A DNA stretch of 64,000 bases from Bordetella parapertussis (GTDB taxonomy: Bacteria; Pseudomonadota; Gammaproteobacteria; Burkholderiales; Burkholderiaceae_B), in assembly GCA_945865935.1 (NCBI GenBank), contig CAMBFI010000001.1, positions 351,287 to 415,286 on the forward strand, read 5' to 3'. Both the position numbers and the translations under genes were made by a program. Below the pieces are notes generated by a model that did not search any database, had not been told where the DNA came from, and saw nothing but the letters and a program-made list of their open reading frames with translations. This document shows positions 55,665 through 63,895 of the stretch, piece by piece (the stretch's first letter is position 1; each line of letters opens with the position of its first letter).

Positions 55665-57440
55665 TTGAGCTCATCCACCAGATCGGCACCCGCGACGTCT
55701 GAGCCGACGAATAAAAAGCTTTGGGGCCGAATTTACAGTCGGGTCGGCGTGTACTGGAAAGGGTTGGCGCTTGCCGTCGTCTTTATGGCGGGTGCGGCGG
55801 CGACGCAGCCCACGCTAGCCGTCGCCATGAAGCCCTTGCTTGATGAGGGATTTTCTGGAGCAAAGCCCGAATATGTATGGCAGGTGCCGCTCGCGATTAT
55901 TGGGCTGATTGCGCTGCGGGGTATCTGCAATTTTTTTAGTGATTATTTGCTGGCCTGGGTGGCGAACAATGTGTTGCTTGGCGTACGCGCCGACATGTTT
56001 GAAAAACTTTTGTCGATGCCTGACAGTGAGTTTAAAAAGGGAGACACCGGACGGCTACTCAATCGCTTTACGGTCGACGCGGGTAATGTGACCGGCTATG
56101 CAACCGAAGTATTGACCGTCATTGTGCGCGAATCCCTAGTTGTTTTGGCGATGATCGCGGTCTTGCTCTATATGTCTTGGGAACTGACCTTGATCATCCT
56201 GGTGACTATGCCGGTTTCCGTCTTGATATCGCGCGCTTTCATCGCACGTTTACGACGTATTAATCGTGACACCGTAAACATGAACGCCGAACTCACGCGA
56301 GTCGTGAGCGAAGGCATTGATGGGCAGCGCGTCATCAAGCTCTTTGATGGCTATGCCTTTGAGCGCAAGCGCTTTGCCTACGTCAGTGGGCGACTACGCC
56401 GCTTTGATATGCGTGCGTCCACCTCGGATGCCGCCATGACCCCGATCACACAAGTTGTGACAGCGGTTGCTGTCGCTGCGGTCATTGCCGTGGCCTTGAG
56501 TCAAGCCAATAGCGGCACCCTAACCGTGGGGAGCTTTGCCGCTTTTATGGCTGCGTTGGCGCAAATCTTCGACCCGATTAAGCGTCTGACCAAGGTGGCG
56601 GCGCGCATGCAAAAAATGCTGGTGTCGGCTGAAAGTGTTTTTACGCTGGTGGATCAAGCCTCCGAGCCTGAGACGGGCACCAAGACTTTCGAAGGCCGAG
56701 CCCTAGGGAAAGTTGAGTTCCACAACGTCTCGCATCGGTTTGCAGATGGCCAAACCAATACGCTGTCAAACGTTAGCGTGACCGTTGAGCCCGGTCAGAC
56801 TGTCGCGCTGGTGGGGCGTTCTGGTAGCGGCAAAACCACACTGGTCAATATGTTGCCGCGTTTTGTATTACCTACGCAGGGGCAGGTCCTTATTGATGGT
56901 TGCGATATTTCTAGTCTATGTTTGCGCGATCTCCGAGAGCAGTTGTCTCTGGTGAGTCAGGACGTTGTGTTGTTCGACGATACGATTGCCGTGAACGTTG
57001 GTTACGGCGCTTTACATGAGGCTTCTGAGCAAGAGATTCGTGATGCACTGCGTGCAGCGAACTTGCTGGATTTTGTAGATGCGTTGCCGCTGGGCCTGCA
57101 GACTCAAGTGGGCGAGAACGCGACTCGCATGTCGGGCGGACAACGTCAACGACTGGCGATTGCGCGCGCGTTAATCAAGAACGCGCCGATACTCATCTTG
57201 GATGAAGCCACCTCGGCACTTGACAATGAATCAGAGCGACAAGTCCAGGCCTCCCTTGAGACCCTGATGCAGGGACGTACGACACTAGTGATCGCCCATC
57301 GCTTGTCGACCGTACAGAACGCAGATAAGATCGTCGTGATGGACCAAGGCGTTGTCGTTGAGCAAGGTTCTCATCAAGAGCTACTGTCTCAAGGGGGTGC
57401 CTATGCCTCTCTGTATCAAATGCAATTCAGGGACGAATAA
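55665..57440 (+). CDS. msbA: Lipid A export ABC transporter MsbA
   Basis: A 591-residue fused exporter beginning with TTG at 55665. Six transmembrane helices fill roughly residues 25-320, followed by one ATPase domain with Walker A GRSGSGKTTLVNM, signature MSGGQRQRLAIARAL, and Walker B ILILDEATSALDNES. MsbA flips core-lipid A across the inner membrane. Its place beside core glycosyltransferases supports the call over a generic exporter. The nitroreductase starts two bases after its stop, probably read-through rather than a functional link. Confidence 0.92.
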   Translation: MSSSTRSAPATSEPTNKKLWGRIYSRVGVYWKGLALAVVFMAGAAATQPTLAVAMKPLLDEGFSGAKPEYVWQVPLAIIGLIALRGICNFFSDYLLAWVANNVLLGVRADMFEKLLSMPDSEFKKGDTGRLLNRFTVDAGNVTGYATEVLTVIVRESLVVLAMIAVLLYMSWELTLIILVTMPVSVLISRAFIARLRRINRDTVNMNAELTRVVSEGIDGQRVIKLFDGYAFERKRFAYVSGRLRRFDMRASTSDAAMTPITQVVTAVAVAAVIAVALSQANSGTLTVGSFAAFMAALAQIFDPIKRLTKVAARMQKMLVSAESVFTLVDQASEPETGTKTFEGRALGKVEFHNVSHRFADGQTNTLSNVSVTVEPGQTVALVGRSGSGKTTLVNMLPRFVLPTQGQVLIDGCDISSLCLRDLREQLSLVSQDVVLFDDTIAVNVGYGALHEASEQEIRDALRAANLLDFVDALPLGLQTQVGENATRMSGGQRQRLAIARALIKNAPILILDEATSALDNESERQVQASLETLMQGRTTLVIAHRLSTVQNADKIVVMDQGVVVEQGSHQELLSQGGAYASLYQMQFRDE

Positions 57441-57442
57441 TC

Positions 57443-58318
57443 ATGAGCGATTCCAATTCAGCGCAGCGCGATCGTCTCCGGCAAGCGATTGCCGCTCGAT
57501 TTGGAGCTGAATCTGCGCTGTCGGTTGCCGACTTTGACCGACTCGCAGAAGACCTGTCCGGAATCGACGAGTTGTTGCGAATGCTTGAGCACAGCTCGCA
57601 TCGACGTTGGACGCAGCGTCCTGTGGATGCCGCCTTGTTGAAGATTTTGTTTGCGGCAGCCTTGTCTGCGCCGTCTAAATCCGACTTGCAGCAGGCGGAC
57701 ATTATTCATGTGGCCGATCGTCTCAAGGTGCAGGCTTTAGCGGATTTAATTCCAGATATGCCCTGGATTAGCCAAGCGCCCGTTGTGTTGGTGTTTTGCG
57801 GCAATAATCGTCGTATCCGACAGATAGGCGAGTGGCGAGGCAAGCCTTTTGTGAACGATCACCTCGATCATTTTATGAATGCGGCAGTCGATGCTGGCCT
57901 TGTGATGGCGCAGTTTATTCGCGCGGCAGAGGCACTAGGCTTGGGGGTTGTGCCAATTAGTGCGATGCGTAACCACAGCGCGGCGACCAGTGACATCTTA
58001 GGGTTGCCCGATGCCGTATTTCCGGTCGCGGGCCTGTGCGTCGGCTACCCCGTTGAGTCGGGCAGAATCATCCCCAGGTTAGGCTTGGATGTGACGGTGC
58101 ACACGGATGTTTTCTCAGAAGAGGGCGTCCAAGAACAGATTGATGCGTATGATCAACGTCGACACGCACAGTTTCCCTTGCGACGGCAGCGTTATCCCGA
58201 TCGATACCCCGATGTAGCTTTTAATGGCTGGTCAGAGGACAAGGCGCGTCATTACTCGGTTCCCGAGCGCGCAGAGTTTGGTGACTTTATTCGTAGAAAG
58301 AAATTTAGTCTTCGTTAA
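57443..58318 (+). CDS. Nitroreductase family flavoprotein
   Basis: A 291-residue protein with a nitroreductase fold: an N-terminal helix, RRWTQRPVDAALLKILFAAALSAPSKSDLQQ as the FMN-binding start, then AVDAGLVMAQFIRAAEALGLGVVPI and AGLCVGYP. It belongs to the NADPH-dependent oxidoreductase side of the family. The physiological substrate is unknown. Its stop is followed at once by the AtzG-like gene, whose ribosome site (AAGGAG) overlaps the stop codon, so the two are co-transcribed. Confidence 0.85.
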   Translation: MSDSNSAQRDRLRQAIAARFGAESALSVADFDRLAEDLSGIDELLRMLEHSSHRRWTQRPVDAALLKILFAAALSAPSKSDLQQADIIHVADRLKVQALADLIPDMPWISQAPVVLVFCGNNRRIRQIGEWRGKPFVNDHLDHFMNAAVDAGLVMAQFIRAAEALGLGVVPISAMRNHSAATSDILGLPDAVFPVAGLCVGYPVESGRIIPRLGLDVTVHTDVFSEEGVQEQIDAYDQRRHAQFPLRRQRYPDRYPDVAFNGWSEDKARHYSVPERAEFGDFIRRKKFSLR

Positions 58319-58330
58319 GGAGTGACTGTC

Positions 58331-58537
58331 ATGGCAATATCGACTACAGCAACACTTGAGGCCGAAGAGGCTCAAATCATTGCCCTTGCAAAGCTAGCCG
58401 GGTTGGATCTTGCCATGCAAGATTATCGACAAGATGTGATGACCGCCGCGCGAACCGCGCTCAACGTGCAAAAGTCCTTCTCGGGGCCTGCACTCAATAC
58501 GACAGAGCCTTGGCCTGCGATGAAGGTGAAAGCATGA
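58331..58537 (+). CDS. AtzG-like small subunit (DUF4089)
   Basis: A 68-residue acidic-to-neutral helical protein. The LAKLAGLDLAMQDYRQDVMTAARTALN core matches the DUF4089 group, which resembles GatC. In the cyanuric acid pathway AtzG of this group forms a complex with the amidase AtzE; HpxX plays the same part in a purine degradation cluster. I use ATG 58331 because AAGGAG (58317-58322) sits eight bases upstream; the GTG at 58322 overlaps that site. Stop and next start overlap (ATGA). Confidence 0.8.
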   Translation: MAISTTATLEAEEAQIIALAKLAGLDLAMQDYRQDVMTAARTALNVQKSFSGPALNTTEPWPAMKVKA

Positions 58538-59907
58538 ACGCTTGGATGACTGCCGCCGAGTTACGCGATGCCTACGCAAAAAAAACGCTGTCCCCCGTTG
58601 AGGTCGTACGTGCGCAGTTAGATCGAATAGAAAAAATCGACTCTCGCTACAACGCATTTCTGCATGTTGATGCTGATAACGCATTAAAAGCAGCTCAGCA
58701 GGCCGAGCAAGCGCTTCATTCGGGCAAGAGCCTTGGCCCCTTGCACGGTGTGCCAGTGGGTATTAAAGACATTATTGATATCGCCGGACAAACGACAACG
58801 TGTCATTCGAAGGTGATGCAAGGGACTGTCGCAACACAGGATGCAGACTGCATCACCGCGTTGCGTCAGGGTGGTGCAATCTTGATGGGCAAGCTCGCTT
58901 TGCATGAGTTTGCGATTGGCGGCCCGTCCTTTGATTTGCCTTATCCTCCCGCTCGTAATCCTTGGAATACCAATCATCATCCAGGCGGTTCGTCCTCAGG
59001 CTCTGGCGCCGCCTTGGCTGCAGGCCTGGTTCCTTTGGCGCTCGGTACGGATACAGGTGGCTCCGTGCGGCATCCCGCGGCAGCCTGTGGCGTAGTAGGG
59101 CTCAAGCCCACCTATGATTTAGTCTCGCGACGCGGGGTCTATCCCCTGTCCTTTTCGCTGGACCACGTCGGTCCCATGGCGCGCACCGTGCTAGATACCT
59201 CTTTGCTGCTTGAGGCACTTACCGCCACGTCGACGAGTCCGCGCGCCTTCAAAGCGGGCCCGCTCGATCAAGGGATCGCAGGCCTGCGGATTGGCGTTAT
59301 TCGACACTTTCACCTTGAAGATGAAGTGGCAGAACCTGAGATGGCCGCTGCGTTTGAAGAAGCGTGTCGCGTGTTTGAGGGCTTGGGTGCGCAATTGGTG
59401 GATATCCGTCTACCCAGTTTGCAGGAATTTTCTGCGCCCCAGAAAATCATTTTGATGGCAGAAGGCTGGGCGGTTCATGCCAAGTCTTTGCAATCGCGCC
59501 CAGGAGACTTCGCTGAAATGTCACGCCGCAAATTATTGTGTGGGGCATTCCTTTCAGCAGGCGATTATGTGCAAGCCATGCAGTGCCGTGAGGCGCTCAT
59601 GAATAGTGTGGATCAAGTTCTGCAACAGGTGGATGTGCTGGTCGTCGCCAACTCAATGGATCCGGCCTGCGTGATTAATGATTTGCCTGAAGTCGTGCGT
59701 ACCTACACCCGCCAGGCTCGCGTGCCGTTCAATCTGACAGGGCATCCTGCCTTGGCAGTGCCCAACGGATTTTCGAAGGCCGGACTACCCCTGTCGATGC
59801 AAATTGTTGGTCGCTACTATGACGAGGCCTCGATATTTAGAGTAGGGGCCGCGTACGAGCAGGCGACGGCTTGGCACAGCATGCATCCTGCCGCTTGCTC
59901 CGCTTAG
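58534..59907 (+). CDS. Amidase, AtzE-like
   Basis: A 457-residue amidase-signature enzyme. The catalytic triad is complete: Lys in GVPVGIKDI near residue 76, the cis-Ser in GGSSSGSGAALAAGL and the nucleophilic Ser in GTDTGGSVRHPAA. It is translationally coupled to the DUF4089 gene before it, the arrangement of AtzG-AtzE. Possible substrates are carboxybiuret-like or ureide compounds, but no cyanuric acid hydrolase or allantoin gene is near, so the substrate is open. The stop overlaps the convergent MetE-like gene. Confidence 0.86.
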   Translation: MNAWMTAAELRDAYAKKTLSPVEVVRAQLDRIEKIDSRYNAFLHVDADNALKAAQQAEQALHSGKSLGPLHGVPVGIKDIIDIAGQTTTCHSKVMQGTVATQDADCITALRQGGAILMGKLALHEFAIGGPSFDLPYPPARNPWNTNHHPGGSSSGSGAALAAGLVPLALGTDTGGSVRHPAAACGVVGLKPTYDLVSRRGVYPLSFSLDHVGPMARTVLDTSLLLEALTATSTSPRAFKAGPLDQGIAGLRIGVIRHFHLEDEVAEPEMAAAFEEACRVFEGLGAQLVDIRLPSLQEFSAPQKIILMAEGWAVHAKSLQSRPGDFAEMSRRKLLCGAFLSAGDYVQAMQCREALMNSVDQVLQQVDVLVVANSMDPACVINDLPEVVRTYTRQARVPFNLTGHPALAVPNGFSKAGLPLSMQIVGRYYDEASIFRVGAAYEQATAWHSMHPAACSA

Positions 59908-60947
59908 CTAAGTTCTGCCCGTACGATTGCTGCACCCTGACTAAGCGCTTGAAGTTTGCCGAAGGCCACATCCCGCGGCAGATACTTCATGCCGCAGTCA
60001 GGGGCGGGTATCAAGTTTTCGGCGTCGACGAACTTTAAGCCCGCGCGAATGCGTTGGGCCACTTGCTCGGCTGTCTCGATCTTGTGTGTCCCTAAATCTA
60101 GAACACCCAACATAATCTTCTTGCCAGATAAGTCTCTCAACACGCCAAGATCGAGATTTGGCTGTGCCGCTTCGATAGAAATCTGTTTGGCGATCGTGCC
60201 ACTCAGCCCGGGTAAGAATGAATAGCCGCTTGGTTTTTGGCCGGTGACAACCGCGGCATAGCCAAAACATAGATGGACAACAGTAGGCACTGTGATGCCT
60301 TGCAGCGCACGATTAATCGCTGCAACCGCATAGCGTTTGGCTTCTTCGGGGTTATTGCGAAGCCAGGGTTCATCGAGCTGAATAAAGTCTGCCCCAGCAG
60401 CCTGGAGGTCAAGTGCCTCGGCATTCACTGCCGCCGCGAAATCCATGACCATTTCTTCGTTGTCACGATAAAACTCATTTTTAGCTTGCTGTCCCATCGT
60501 GAAAGGCCCGGGCAAGGTGATTTTTGTTTGACGATTCGTGTTGGCCTTCAGAAAGAGTAGGTCGCGCACCTCTACCGCATGGGTGCGAGTGATTTTTCCC
60601 ACAACGCGCGGAACAGGTGTCTCTACGCCAGCTTTGGACACGACGATCGCTGGGTTGCGGTCGTCGATCCCTTCGAGTTCCGTCGCAAATCGGTTTGAAT
60701 AACTTTCGCGCCGGATCTCACCGTCGGTAATGATGTCGATACCCGCACGTTCCATATCGCGGATCGCAAGTATCGTTGCGTCATCTTGTGCTTGTTCTAG
60801 CCGCTCTTGCGGGATGCGCCACATGTCGTGCATACGCGTGCGCGGCACACCCTTTGCAAGCATTGCTCGATCGATCAGCCAGTCAGGTTGCGGATAACTC
60901 CCTACAACGGTCGTGGGGAGTAACTGCTGTGCCTTGTTGATGCTCAT
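59904..60947 (-). CDS. MetE-like cobalamin-independent methionine synthase domain protein
   Basis: A 347-residue protein corresponding to the C-terminal catalytic half of MetE only. The zinc ligands are present: His and Cys in VVHLCFGYA, the Glu in ISIEAAQPNLD, and the Cys in PDCGMKYLP. The N-terminus TTVVGSYPQPDW is the usual start of this short group. Without the N-terminal folate-binding half it may use another methyl donor or a non-methionine substrate. ATG 60947 has AAGGA nine bases upstream. It follows the Bug receptor gene by about 25 bases. Confidence 0.87.
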   Translation of the reverse strand: MSINKAQQLLPTTVVGSYPQPDWLIDRAMLAKGVPRTRMHDMWRIPQERLEQAQDDATILAIRDMERAGIDIITDGEIRRESYSNRFATELEGIDDRNPAIVVSKAGVETPVPRVVGKITRTHAVEVRDLLFLKANTNRQTKITLPGPFTMGQQAKNEFYRDNEEMVMDFAAAVNAEALDLQAAGADFIQLDEPWLRNNPEEAKRYAVAAINRALQGITVPTVVHLCFGYAAVVTGQKPSGYSFLPGLSGTIAKQISIEAAQPNLDLGVLRDLSGKKIMLGVLDLGTHKIETAEQVAQRIRAGLKFVDAENLIPAPDCGMKYLPRDVAFGKLQALSQGAAIVRAELS

Positions 60948-60971
60948 GCTGATCGATCCTTGCAAGATGAA

Positions 60972-61973
60972 TTAGTTAACTTTTGCGCCAGAGTCTTTAA
61001 CGAGCTTGGTCCACTTAACGAGTTCTGTGGCCATAAACGCATTGAAGTCCTTCTGGTTCATGGGTGTGACGATCACGCCGAGGTCAACGAGTCGTTTTTG
61101 CATGTTGGGGTCTTTCAGGAATTGCATCGTCGCTTTCTCAAGTTTGTCGACGACATCCTTAGGCATGCCCGCAGGACCCGCTAAGCCCCACCATGGGCGA
61201 ATGTCGTAGCCTTTCACGGTGTCGCCGATTGGTGGAACATCTGGAGCAATCGGACTGCGCTCGGATGTCGCGACACCCATTGCCTTGAGACGACCCGATT
61301 TGACGTGCGGATAAATCACCGGGACATGGTAGAACGACATGGCGATTTCACCTGCGAGCAAGTCGGTTAACCCTTGTGTAACTTGCTTGTAGGGGATGTG
61401 TCGAATATCAATACCCGTCATGGTTTTGAGCAGTTCGCCTGCCATGTGAGGCGAGGTTCCCGAGCCTGCTGACATATAGGTGAGCTTGCCGGGGTTGGCC
61501 TTCGCGTAGGCGATCAGTTCAGCCATGTTGTTCGCTGGGATCTTTGGGTTCACGACCAACATATTGGGCGCAGCCACCATCAAAGTGATGTGTGTGAAAT
61601 CTTTGATTGGATCGAAAGGAATCTTGCCGTAGAGGGCAGGGTTCGTTGCGTGGGTGGCACTCGTTGAAAACGTGAGCGTGTAGCCATCGGGTGCCGAGCG
61701 AGCAACAGACTCGGCCGAGATGTTGCCACCGGCGCCTGCTTTGTTGTCGACCACGACGGACTGCCCCAGGATTTCGCCCAGCTTTTGTGCATAGAGACGC
61801 GCGATCACGTCAGTGGTCGTGCCAGCGGAGTAGGGCACAACAAATTTGATGGGTTTGTTTGGGTATGTTTGTGCTTGAGCGTGTGCGCTTGTTACTGCGA
61901 CAACGCTGCACAAGCTCAGCAGTGCTGTGCTAATCAGACGATTAATTCGTCCATTGAGAAAAGTAGTAGACAT
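60972..61973 (-). CDS. Bug/TctC family periplasmic solute-binding protein
   Basis: A 333-residue exported receptor. A signal peptide ends near AHA (residues 1-31), then YPNKPIKFVVPYSAGTTTDVIAR opens the mature domain, typical of the tripartite tricarboxylate receptor family so abundant in Bordetella relatives. The start is fixed by AAGGAG six bases before ATG 61973. No TctA/TctB membrane genes are adjacent. It may supply the substrate handled by the neighbouring MetE-like or amidase genes; ligand unknown. Confidence 0.9.
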   Translation of the reverse strand: MSTTFLNGRINRLISTALLSLCSVVAVTSAHAQAQTYPNKPIKFVVPYSAGTTTDVIARLYAQKLGEILGQSVVVDNKAGAGGNISAESVARSAPDGYTLTFSTSATHATNPALYGKIPFDPIKDFTHITLMVAAPNMLVVNPKIPANNMAELIAYAKANPGKLTYMSAGSGTSPHMAGELLKTMTGIDIRHIPYKQVTQGLTDLLAGEIAMSFYHVPVIYPHVKSGRLKAMGVATSERSPIAPDVPPIGDTVKGYDIRPWWGLAGPAGMPKDVVDKLEKATMQFLKDPNMQKRLVDLGVIVTPMNQKDFNAFMATELVKWTKLVKDSGAKVN

Positions 61974-62116
61974 GCTTGCTCCTTGGTTTGTTGTTGGAGT
62001 TGTTGTGTTGTCCTGCATTTGACAAGTACAGTGTATCGTTTGTCAGAGCCATTCGGAGAGATCTTCATCTAGAGGTCAACCCTAGATTGACAATCTCCTC
62101 GATGGGGGAGTTATTT

Positions 62117-63580
62117 TTACGTTAAGACGATATCGTATTGCTCTTGCGTGTAACCGGGTGAGACTTCCAGCGAGATTTTCTTCTCGATAAAGTCCCCTAG
62201 CATGGCCAGATGCTGACTTTCCTCTTCCAGAAACAAGTCAACGACGTCTTGCGATGCAAGGATGCGAAACTCGCGCGGGTTGAATTGGCGGGCTTCGCGC
62301 AAAATCTCACGCAAAATCTCATAGCAAATGCTGCGGTTCGTGCGGACATTGCCTCGGCTTTGGCATGTGGGGCATGGTTCGCACATTTGATGCGCCAGTG
62401 AGTCGCGTGTGCGTTTGCGTGTCATCTCTACCAAGCCGAGCTGGGTAAAGCCATTGACGGTCATGCGTGTTCGATCGCTTGCCAGCGCCTTGTTGAGTTC
62501 GGCGAGCACCGCATCGCGGTGCGTGGCATCGTCCATATCGATGAAGTCCAGAATGATGATGCCGCCAAGATTGCGTAAGCGTAATTGTCGTGCGATGGCT
62601 TGCGCCGCCTCCAAGTTTGTTTTGAAAATCGTATCGTCAAAATTGCGCCCGCCGACAAAGCCACCCGTGTTGACGTCGACGGTCGTCAGTGCTTCCGTTT
62701 GATCGATGATTAAGTAGCCGCCCGATTTGAGGTCAACGCGGCGGGATAACGCGCGAATAATTTCTTCTTCGATATTGGCAGTGTCGAACAAGGGGCGTTC
62801 GCTACTGTAGTGGGTAATGCGCTCGGCGACCGAGGGGGTGTAGATGTCTGCCCAGGTCCGGAGCTCGGCGCAGACTTTGCGCGAATCAACCACAATTTGT
62901 CCGGTGAGCGGCGACACCATGTCGCGCAGGACGCGTTGTGCCAGCGTCAGGTCTTGATGCAAGAGGCTCGTGACAGGCAGTGTGCGGGCGCCTTGCTGGA
63001 CACTTCCCCAAAGTTTTTTCAGGTAGGCGAGGTCAGCGCGCAGCTCCTCGTCGGTGGCACCCTCCGCTTGCGTGCGCACGATAAAGCCGCCCGTCTCGTC
63101 GCTTGGCACAAGCGCTTGGACCCTGTCACGTAGCGCCTGTCGCTCTGCCTCGGATCCAATTTTTTGCGATATTCCAATGTGGGGGTCGTGTGGCAGGTAG
63201 ACCAACATACGGCCAGCGATGCTGATTTGGGTGGAAAGCCGGGCGCCCTTGGTGCCCAACGGATCTTTGATGACTTGCACCATAAGACTCTGGCCTTCGA
63301 AGATCAGTTTTTCGATTGGGGTGGGGGTGACGCCTAACGCGCGTTCACTGCGGTTTTCTCGTAGGTCTGCGATGTGAATGAAGGCCGCACGCCCGAGCCC
63401 GATCTCAACGAAAGCGCTCTGCATGCCGGGCAGGACGCGCACCACTTTGCCGAGGTAGATATTGCTCACTTGGCCCCGCTGAATGCTCCGCTCCAGGTGC
63501 AGTTCTTGCACTGCGCCCTGCGCCACCAGAGCGACGCGTGTCTCAAAGGGCGTTACGTTAATCAGAATGTCTTCAGTCAT
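62117..63580 (-). CDS. rng: Ribonuclease G
   Basis: A 487-residue RNase E/G family enzyme. The S1 domain lies at residues 35-125 (SNIYLGKVVRVLPGMQSAFVEIG), the DNase-I-like catalytic domain contains ILDFIDMDDATHRDAV with the metal-binding aspartates, and the zinc-link is CEPCPTC. It lacks the long C-terminal scaffold of RNase E, which identifies RNase G. It matures the 5' end of 16S rRNA; an rRNA operon starts on the other side of its promoter region. Confidence 0.95.
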   Translation of the reverse strand: MTEDILINVTPFETRVALVAQGAVQELHLERSIQRGQVSNIYLGKVVRVLPGMQSAFVEIGLGRAAFIHIADLRENRSERALGVTPTPIEKLIFEGQSLMVQVIKDPLGTKGARLSTQISIAGRMLVYLPHDPHIGISQKIGSEAERQALRDRVQALVPSDETGGFIVRTQAEGATDEELRADLAYLKKLWGSVQQGARTLPVTSLLHQDLTLAQRVLRDMVSPLTGQIVVDSRKVCAELRTWADIYTPSVAERITHYSSERPLFDTANIEEEIIRALSRRVDLKSGGYLIIDQTEALTTVDVNTGGFVGGRNFDDTIFKTNLEAAQAIARQLRLRNLGGIIILDFIDMDDATHRDAVLAELNKALASDRTRMTVNGFTQLGLVEMTRKRTRDSLAHQMCEPCPTCQSRGNVRTNRSICYEILREILREARQFNPREFRILASQDVVDLFLEEESQHLAMLGDFIEKKISLEVSPGYTQEQYDIVLT

Positions 63581-63665
63581 GCGGATTCTCTGCGAGGTGG
63601 TATGTCAAACTTCGTGCTATAGTAGCGGGCTTGGCTGAGTGATTTGAAGTTCGTTATCTTTCTGT

Positions 63666-63699
63666 TTTCTAAGCAATGCTTTGGTGTAATGCTTAGAAA
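63666..63699. repeat. Inverted repeat between rng and the rRNA promoter
   Basis: Perfect 10-base arms, TTTCTAAGCA (63666-63675) and TGCTTAGAAA (63690-63699), flank a 14-base spacer. The repeat lies about 86 bases from the rng start and upstream of the rRNA UP element. It could bind a protein or fold as a hairpin; there is no T-run typical of a terminator. Confidence 0.5.
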
Positions 63700-63740
63700 G
63701 GTGTTCGAAAGGGCACTTGGTTGCAACGCTGTCGTGCTGT

Positions 63741-63805
63741 TTTTGGTTATTTTTACAAAAATAAAGCTCACTTCGTTTGACACAGATAAAAAAGTCCTTC
63801 ATAAT
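63741..63805 (+). promoter_or_regulatory. rRNA operon promoter with UP element
   Basis: TTGACA (63777-63782), exactly 17 bases, then CATAAT (63800-63805), followed by the G/C-rich discriminator CTCGCC, which is typical of stringently controlled rRNA promoters. The 63741-63770 stretch is almost pure A/T (UP element at about -40 to -70). Transcription should begin near 63812. It is the strongest sigma-70 promoter seen in the window. Confidence 0.85.
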
Positions 63806-63816
63806 CTCGCCTCTCT

Positions 63817-63895
63817 GCTTGTGACAGTTTTCTTACAAGCAAAGCGCAAGACCTTGTTCTTTAAAAATTTGACAACCGATAAGTGTGGGCGCTTG
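63817..63895 (+). promoter_or_regulatory. rRNA antitermination leader (boxB-like hairpin, boxA, boxC)
   Basis: A hairpin GCTTGT/ACAAGC with a 12-base loop (63817-63840) is followed by TGTTCTTTAAAAA (63855-63867), close to the boxA consensus TGCTCTTTAACA, and by GTGTGGGCGCTTG (63883-63895), a boxC-like element. This order is that of rRNA operon leaders, where the Nus factors load to prevent Rho termination. Confidence 0.75.

Noticed and set aside
62080..62116. Hairpin CTCC...GGAG followed by a T-rich run as a terminator
   Set aside because: The T-run is on the plus strand while both flanking genes are on the minus strand, and the stem is only four pairs.
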